A DNA stretch of 64,000 nt, taken from contig CAMFBM010000001.1 of NCBI GenBank assembly GCA_945948555.1, positions 62,001-126,000 of the forward strand. The letters run 5' to 3'. The stretch comes from an uncultured Bacteroidales bacterium (GTDB taxonomy: Bacteria; Bacteroidota; Bacteroidia; Bacteroidales; UBA932). Position numbers and translations under genes: made by a program. Under the pieces are notes generated by a model. That model ran no database searches and was not told where the DNA came from. It saw only the letters and a program-made list of their open reading frames with translations. The number at the start of each line of letters is the position of its first letter. Within the stretch, counting starts at the first letter, position 1. Below, piece after piece: positions 59,657 through 64,000 of the stretch.

Positions 59657-61315
59657 TTACTTCACGAACTGCGCCCTGAGTTTCTCAGTCTTGGCATCAG
59701 CATCAGCACCGTGGGCACCGAAGTAGAATTTGATCTTCGGCTCGGTTCCTGACGGACGCACTGAAACCACGTCGCCTTCCTCATTGAAGAACTGGAGCAC
59801 GTTCGACTTCGGCAGACCGGTCTCCTCAGGCTTGTTGTAGTCAATCACCTTGACAACCGGTGAACCGGCGAGCTGTGCAGGCGGGTTGGCACGCATATCC
59901 GTCATTATTGCAGCGATTTCCTCCGCTCCTTCCTTGCCCTTGCGGACCAGCGAAGTGAGGGACTCCCTGTAGTAGCCGAACTCTGCGTAGATGTCCTGGA
60001 GCAGCTGATAGAGGGTCTTGCCCTGGTCGGCAGCCCAGGCGGCGCACTCTGCAACCATTGCGCAGGAGATTGGCGCATCCTTGTCACGGACGAACTCACC
60101 TACATTGAAGCCGTAGCTCTCCTCGCCTCCGCAGACGAACTCGGCCTTGCCCTCGTTCTTCTTGATTGTGTCGGCAATGAACTTGAAGCCTGTGAGCACA
60201 TTGTAAACCTTCACCCCGTACTTCTGAGCGATTGCCCTGATGAGCTCGGTGGTCACAATAGTCTTGACAACATACTGTTTTCCATTAAGTTTGCCAAGCT
60301 CAGACCAACGGCGGAGGATGTAATAGGTGAGGATTGCTCCTGTCTGGTTACCGTTGAAAAGGACCATCTTGCCCTCGTTGTCGCGAACGGCGATTCCAAG
60401 ACGGTCAGCATCAGGGTCTGTCGCCATCACGATGTCGGCGCCCTCCCTGTCAGCAACCTTAACTGCCAGCTCAAGGGCTGAAGGCTCCTCGGGGTTCGGA
60501 GATTTTACTGTCGGGAAGTTTCCGTCAACCACATCCTGCTCAGGAACGTGGTAGATGTTCTTGAATCCAAGCTTCTGGAGGAATTCAGGCACGATTTCCA
60601 CACCTGAACCGTGGATAGGAGTGTAAACAATCTTCAAATCGCTGTGCCTCTGCCTTGATTCAGGAGAGAGCATCAGTGTCATCACTGAATTGAGGTAGGC
60701 CTCATCCATTTCGTGGCTCATAGTCTCGACCGGAGCTGCGTCAGGGCCTTTCTCAAAACGTACCATTGAAGGGTCGGTAATCTTTGCAACCTCGGCAACG
60801 ATATCCTTGTCAACAGGAGAAGTGACCTGTGCTCCGTCTGACCAGAAGACCTTGTAACCGTTGTACTCCTTCGGGTTGTGCGAAGCGGTGATCATAATTC
60901 CGGCATTGGCTTTCTTTGTCCTTACGGAGTAGCTCATCAGGGCAATCGGATGGAGTTTGTCGAAGATATACACCCTGATTCCGTTGGCCGAAAGCACGTC
61001 GGCGGTAATCTGTGCGAAGTAGCTGCTGTTGTTGCGGCTGTCGAATGAAATGCAGACGCTCAGAGGGCCTTCACAGTTGGCTTTCATATAGTTGGCAAGT
61101 CCCTGCGTCGCCATTCCAACAGTGTACTTGTTCATCCTGTTGGTTCCGACACCCATAATTCCGCGGAGTCCGCCGGTACCGAACTCAAGGTTGCGGTAGA
61201 ATGCATCTTCCAATGCGACAGGGTCTTTCATCAGTTCCCTCACCTCATTTTTGGTCTGCTCGTCGTAGTTGCCGTCGAGCCAGCTCTGCGCTGTCTGTCT
61301 GAAATCTCTTTCCAT
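59657..61315 (-). CDS. Phosphohexomutase (phosphoglucomutase/phosphomannomutase family)
   Basis: 552 residues from ATG 61315. Interconverts hexose 1- and 6-phosphates through a phosphoserine enzyme. Domain 1 has the active-site TASHNP (143-148, Ser145); domain 2 the metal-binding DPDADRLG; domain 3 the sugar-specificity loop GGEESYGF; domain 4 the phosphate-binding RPSGTEPKIKFY. The size and the GTGGLRGIMGVGTNRMN start resemble PGM2-type enzymes. Sugar preference cannot be fixed. A 16-codon upstream extension of the frame is not family-like. Confidence 0.94.
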   Translation of the reverse strand: MERDFRQTAQSWLDGNYDEQTKNEVRELMKDPVALEDAFYRNLEFGTGGLRGIMGVGTNRMNKYTVGMATQGLANYMKANCEGPLSVCISFDSRNNSSYFAQITADVLSANGIRVYIFDKLHPIALMSYSVRTKKANAGIMITASHNPKEYNGYKVFWSDGAQVTSPVDKDIVAEVAKITDPSMVRFEKGPDAAPVETMSHEMDEAYLNSVMTLMLSPESRQRHSDLKIVYTPIHGSGVEIVPEFLQKLGFKNIYHVPEQDVVDGNFPTVKSPNPEEPSALELAVKVADREGADIVMATDPDADRLGIAVRDNEGKMVLFNGNQTGAILTYYILRRWSELGKLNGKQYVVKTIVTTELIRAIAQKYGVKVYNVLTGFKFIADTIKKNEGKAEFVCGGEESYGFNVGEFVRDKDAPISCAMVAECAAWAADQGKTLYQLLQDIYAEFGYYRESLTSLVRKGKEGAEEIAAIMTDMRANPPAQLAGSPVVKVIDYNKPEETGLPKSNVLQFFNEEGDVVSVRPSGTEPKIKFYFGAHGADADAKTEKLRAQFVK

Positions 61316-61380
61316 ATTCAATTGTGTTATTATGTGATTTTCGGAATATTCAGGAATCTTCAATATTTCATAAAATCTAA

Positions 61381-61388
61381 CAAAATTA
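61381..61388 (-). promoter_or_regulatory. -7 element of the phosphohexomutase gene
   Basis: Read leftward, TAATTTTG fits TAnnTTTG. No well-placed TTTG. It gives a leader of about 60 bases. Confidence 0.45.
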
Positions 61389-61409
61389 GAAAATATATTA
61401 TAAATATCC

Positions 61410-61417
61410 TACTTTTG
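61410..61417 (+). promoter_or_regulatory. -7 element of the THUMP-like methyltransferase gene
   Basis: TACTTTTG, followed by CAG as in the purC promoter. 18 bases separate it from the ATG. No good TTTG upstream. Confidence 0.5.
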
Positions 61418-61435
61418 CAGAACAAATAAAATCAG

Positions 61436-62818
61436 ATGACCGACTTCGCCAAATTCATCACCGTGCACGAGGACGACGACACGGACAGGCTTATTCTTTC
61501 GAGGGACAAATGGGAGGGGATTGACATACCTTTGGCAGTCAACACCATACTCGGAAGACGGAAGATGCGCCACAAGGTTCCGCAGTGGTTCAGCTGCAAC
61601 GAGATCATCTATCCTTCAAAACTTTGTGTGGAACAATGCTCGTCCGAGGTGACGGCACGGCTCAAGATGGAGATGATTCTCCAGTACGCAGGAGCGTCGC
61701 ACAGCGGAGGGGATGGCATCAGAATCGCGGACCTGACGGGAGGGCTCGGGGTAGATTCGTTCTTCTTTGCAACAGTCTCGGAGAAAGTGCTTTACAACGA
61801 GGCGGACCCGGTGCTTGCCGGGGCGGCGGCGCACAATTTCGAGGCTTTGGGTTTACGGAATATTGAAACCTGCAACTTTCTTGTAGTGGCCGGGAATGAA
61901 GGAGGGACTGCGGCAGACTGCGGAGCCTCAAGTTCTGCAACCGTAGGGGAAATCCTGGGGGACTTCGGGCCGGATGTCATCTATCTGGACCCGGCAAGGC
62001 GGAGTGAGAATCGCAAGGTTTTCCTGATTGAAGAGTGTAAACCGGACATACTTGCCCTGAAGGAGAGTCTTCTCGAGGCGGCAAGGTTTGTGGCAGTGAA
62101 ACTCTCACCTATGGCAGACATCACAATGGTTCTGAACAGGCTGGGCCGCTGCTGCAGGGAGATTTCCGCAATATCCGCCGACGGGGAATGCAAGGAAATC
62201 GTGGTGCTGATGGACAGGGAATATGAAGGAGAGTGCATCATTTCCGCCAGGACTCAGGGGGCTGTCTTCCAGTTTCTGAAAAGGGAAGAGGAAGAGGCTG
62301 AGGCGACATTTGTAAAGAACATCGTCATTTCGGACTGCGGAGAGTCCGGGCAGGAGGATTCGGGGACGGAACTGTCTGAGGGGAAGATTCTGCTGGAGCC
62401 GGACAAGGCATTGATGAAAACGGCCCCGTTCAAACTGCTTTGCAGCCGCTACGGAATTGCAAAACTCGGAGTTTCAACGCATTACTATCTGATTCCACTT
62501 TCCGGGCAGCTGCTGTTATCCCGGGAAGATTCCGAAGATGATTGCCAACTGCCAGTCCGGAAAGTTTCCTCTGGCGGGGCACTGTTCCGCTCATTCAGGA
62601 TTCTGAAGGTGCTGCCTTTCGACAAACGGGGCATCAAGGCAGTGCGTCAGGAATATCCCGATGCCAGCGTGACCGCACGCAACTTTCCCCTGGATAGCGC
62701 TGCCCTGAGAAAGAAACTTGCCGTCGGTGAATCAGACCTCATACACATCTTCGGGCTGAAGGTCCTTGAACGCAACTGCCTCATTGTCACGGAAAGAATA
62801 CTCTTCACTTCTTCCTGA
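61436..62818 (+). CDS. THUMP-like class I SAM-dependent methyltransferase
   Basis: 460 residues. The N-terminal part (about 1-90) leads into a Rossmann fold with motif I DLTGGLGVDSFFFA, an acidic ribose-binding residue in YNEADPVLAGAA, and the catalytic-type motif IYLDPARRSENRKVF. The C-terminal THUMP-like domain (about 320-460) is coded by the FSFRILKV-type segment RSFRILKVLPFDKRGIKAVRQEYPDASVTARNF. Such proteins are probably RNA methyltransferases; the target is unknown. Its last 14 bases overlap the convergent YgiQ-like gene. Confidence 0.88.
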   Translation: MTDFAKFITVHEDDDTDRLILSRDKWEGIDIPLAVNTILGRRKMRHKVPQWFSCNEIIYPSKLCVEQCSSEVTARLKMEMILQYAGASHSGGDGIRIADLTGGLGVDSFFFATVSEKVLYNEADPVLAGAAAHNFEALGLRNIETCNFLVVAGNEGGTAADCGASSSATVGEILGDFGPDVIYLDPARRSENRKVFLIEECKPDILALKESLLEAARFVAVKLSPMADITMVLNRLGRCCREISAISADGECKEIVVLMDREYEGECIISARTQGAVFQFLKREEEEAEATFVKNIVISDCGESGQEDSGTELSEGKILLEPDKALMKTAPFKLLCSRYGIAKLGVSTHYYLIPLSGQLLLSREDSEDDCQLPVRKVSSGGALFRSFRILKVLPFDKRGIKAVRQEYPDASVTARNFPLDSAALRKKLAVGESDLIHIFGLKVLERNCLIVTERILFTSS

Positions 62819-64000
62819 AGAAGAACGACTTCTGGGCACGCTTGCGTTCCAGATCCTTTTCCACGAAGACTTTCTGGAGATTTTTCGGGTCGAGACCGGT
62901 GTAGAACATCACGGAGGAAGTGGTCATAGGAGTTGGGGTAAAGTCCTGAACCTGGTCCATATACAAACCTTTCAGTGCGGGATTTCGGGAGAGTTTCTCC
63001 ATTTCGCGCATTCCGCAGCCCGGATGACCGGAAATGAAGTAAGGAACCAGCTCACATTTTCGGGAGGAGGAGCGGACGATGCTGTCGAACTCCAGCCGGA
63101 GCCTCTCGAAGAGCTTGAAGGACGGCTTGGCCATAAGCTTGAGAACGGAGTCCTCGGTGTGCTCGGGCGCAACTTTCAGACGGCCCGAGGTGTGGTCCAG
63201 GACAAGTGCCTTGAAATATGGCCGGGAACTCTCGTCCACAAAACCCTTTTCATTCAGGAACAGGTCGTAGCGGATTCCGCTGCCTATGTAGGCGTGCCGG
63301 ATACCCTTTACCTTTGCAATCCTCTCATACAGAGCCAGAAGCCTTTCGTGGGAACGGTCCATATTCGGACACGGTGATGGAAACAGACAAGATTTCCTTC
63401 TGCATTTTTCACACAGAGACGAATCCTTCCCGTGCATTCCGTACATATTCGCTGTCGGAGCACCCACATCGGAAATATTCCCTGCAAAGCCCGGCAGGTC
63501 ATTCAGCGCGGCAACTTCCCTGAGAATGGATTCCTCACTGCGGGACTGGATGAACTTGCCCTGATGCGCGGCAATAGTGCAGAAATTGCAGCCTCCGAAA
63601 CATCCACGGTGGGTGTTCACCGAAAATTTGATCATGTCGTATGCAGGAATCCTCTTACCCTTGTAGCGCGGATGCGGAAGTTTCGTGAAAGGCAGGTCCC
63701 AGAATGAATCCATCTCAGCGGATGTGGCCGGAGGATAAGGCGGATTGACCTGCACGTAACCTTTCCCGACCGGCTCCACAATCACCGGAGGGGTCATCAT
63801 ATTTGCACAGGTCTCGATGAGATGGAAGTTCTCGGCGAAGGCTTTCTTGTCCTTCTGACAAGATTCAAATGAATGAAGGAAAAGGGCATCCTTCACGCGG
63901 CAACGCCCGTCGCTGTAGAAGGCTATCTGACTTATTTTCCTTATGTCGGAGACATTCCTCCCGGACTCGATTGCCCGTGTAAGTTCCAGCATAGGTCTCT
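62805..64000 (-). CDS. YgiQ family radical-SAM protein, 5' end outside window
   Basis: The visible 398 residues cover the C-terminal two thirds of a YgiQ-type protein. The radical-SAM cluster site RGCFGGCNFCTIAAHQG (CxxxCxxC) is present, preceded by GYVQVNPPYPP and KLPHPRYKGKRIPAYDMIKFSVNTHRG. The family's C-terminal part has MSYI-like segments and ends with VMFYTGLDPKNLQKVFVEKD. The frame remains open to the window edge, with R-P before the internal Met 63992, so that Met is unlikely to be the start. Reaction unknown. Overlaps the THUMP-like gene tail by 14 bases. Confidence 0.93.
   Translation of the reverse strand, partial: RPMLELTRAIESGRNVSDIRKISQIAFYSDGRCRVKDALFLHSFESCQKDKKAFAENFHLIETCANMMTPPVIVEPVGKGYVQVNPPYPPATSAEMDSFWDLPFTKLPHPRYKGKRIPAYDMIKFSVNTHRGCFGGCNFCTIAAHQGKFIQSRSEESILREVAALNDLPGFAGNISDVGAPTANMYGMHGKDSSLCEKCRRKSCLFPSPCPNMDRSHERLLALYERIAKVKGIRHAYIGSGIRYDLFLNEKGFVDESSRPYFKALVLDHTSGRLKVAPEHTEDSVLKLMAKPSFKLFERLRLEFDSIVRSSSRKCELVPYFISGHPGCGMREMEKLSRNPALKGLYMDQVQDFTPTPMTTSSVMFYTGLDPKNLQKVFVEKDLERKRAQKSFFFRKK

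Overview
The window reads as chromosomal DNA of a gut- or rumen-type Bacteroidales. The evidence is two SusC/SusD outer-membrane import loci, many lipoproteins with Bacteroidetes-style signal peptides, family-level markers of the phylum (DUF4954, DUF3078, DUF4843, PKD-like and THUMP-like proteins, YgiQ, NfnAB) and promoters of the Bacteroidetes form TTTG-N19-TAnnTTTG. The genus cannot be fixed from sequence alone. No rRNA, tRNA, complete insertion sequence, prophage or CRISPR array was seen.

Left third (1-24 kb): a leftward operon of a two-repeat lipoprotein, SusC, SusD, a second lipoprotein and a subtilisin-type protease that runs off the left edge. It diverges from the rightward rplU-rpmA, serS, ruvC series. 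Then come a gene-free hairpin-rich stretch, a large TonB-receptor-like beta-barrel protein, a GNAT-like orphan gene bracketed by two unrelated tandem repeats, and purC. A leftward series follows: a Cys/His-rich secreted protein, a TonB receptor with a CxxxCC plug motif, a secreted HMA protein, NfnA, NfnB and DUF4954. Its first three members look like a metal-handling unit, and a nested inverted-repeat structure sits between the first two.

Middle (24-45 kb): sppA; a more A+T-rich accessory patch with a class II Fic protein, a gene remnant and a frameshifted AlbA_2/ATPase-type regulator; a leftward proS-DUF3078-tilS operon; a DPWY/His/Ser-rich secreted protein with a FadL-like porin; the lipid A genes lpxD-lpxC-lpxA plus a WbqC-like gene (LpxC here lacks the FabZ domain usually fused to it in this phylum); and rimP-nusA-infB behind a strong promoter and an attenuator-like hairpin.

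Right third (45-64 kb): starting three bases after infB, a rightward SusC-SusD-DUF4843-PKD-like-metzincin-lipoprotein operon, so the window holds two SusCD loci each tied to a protease. These are plausibly peptide or protein scavenging systems rather than glycan loci, since no glycoside hydrolase is present. After it come a HAL/TAL-type ammonia-lyase with its own promoter, a small porin with YccF, tadA with a YqaA-like membrane protein, a phosphohexomutase, a THUMP-like methyltransferase and a YgiQ radical-SAM protein cut by the right edge.
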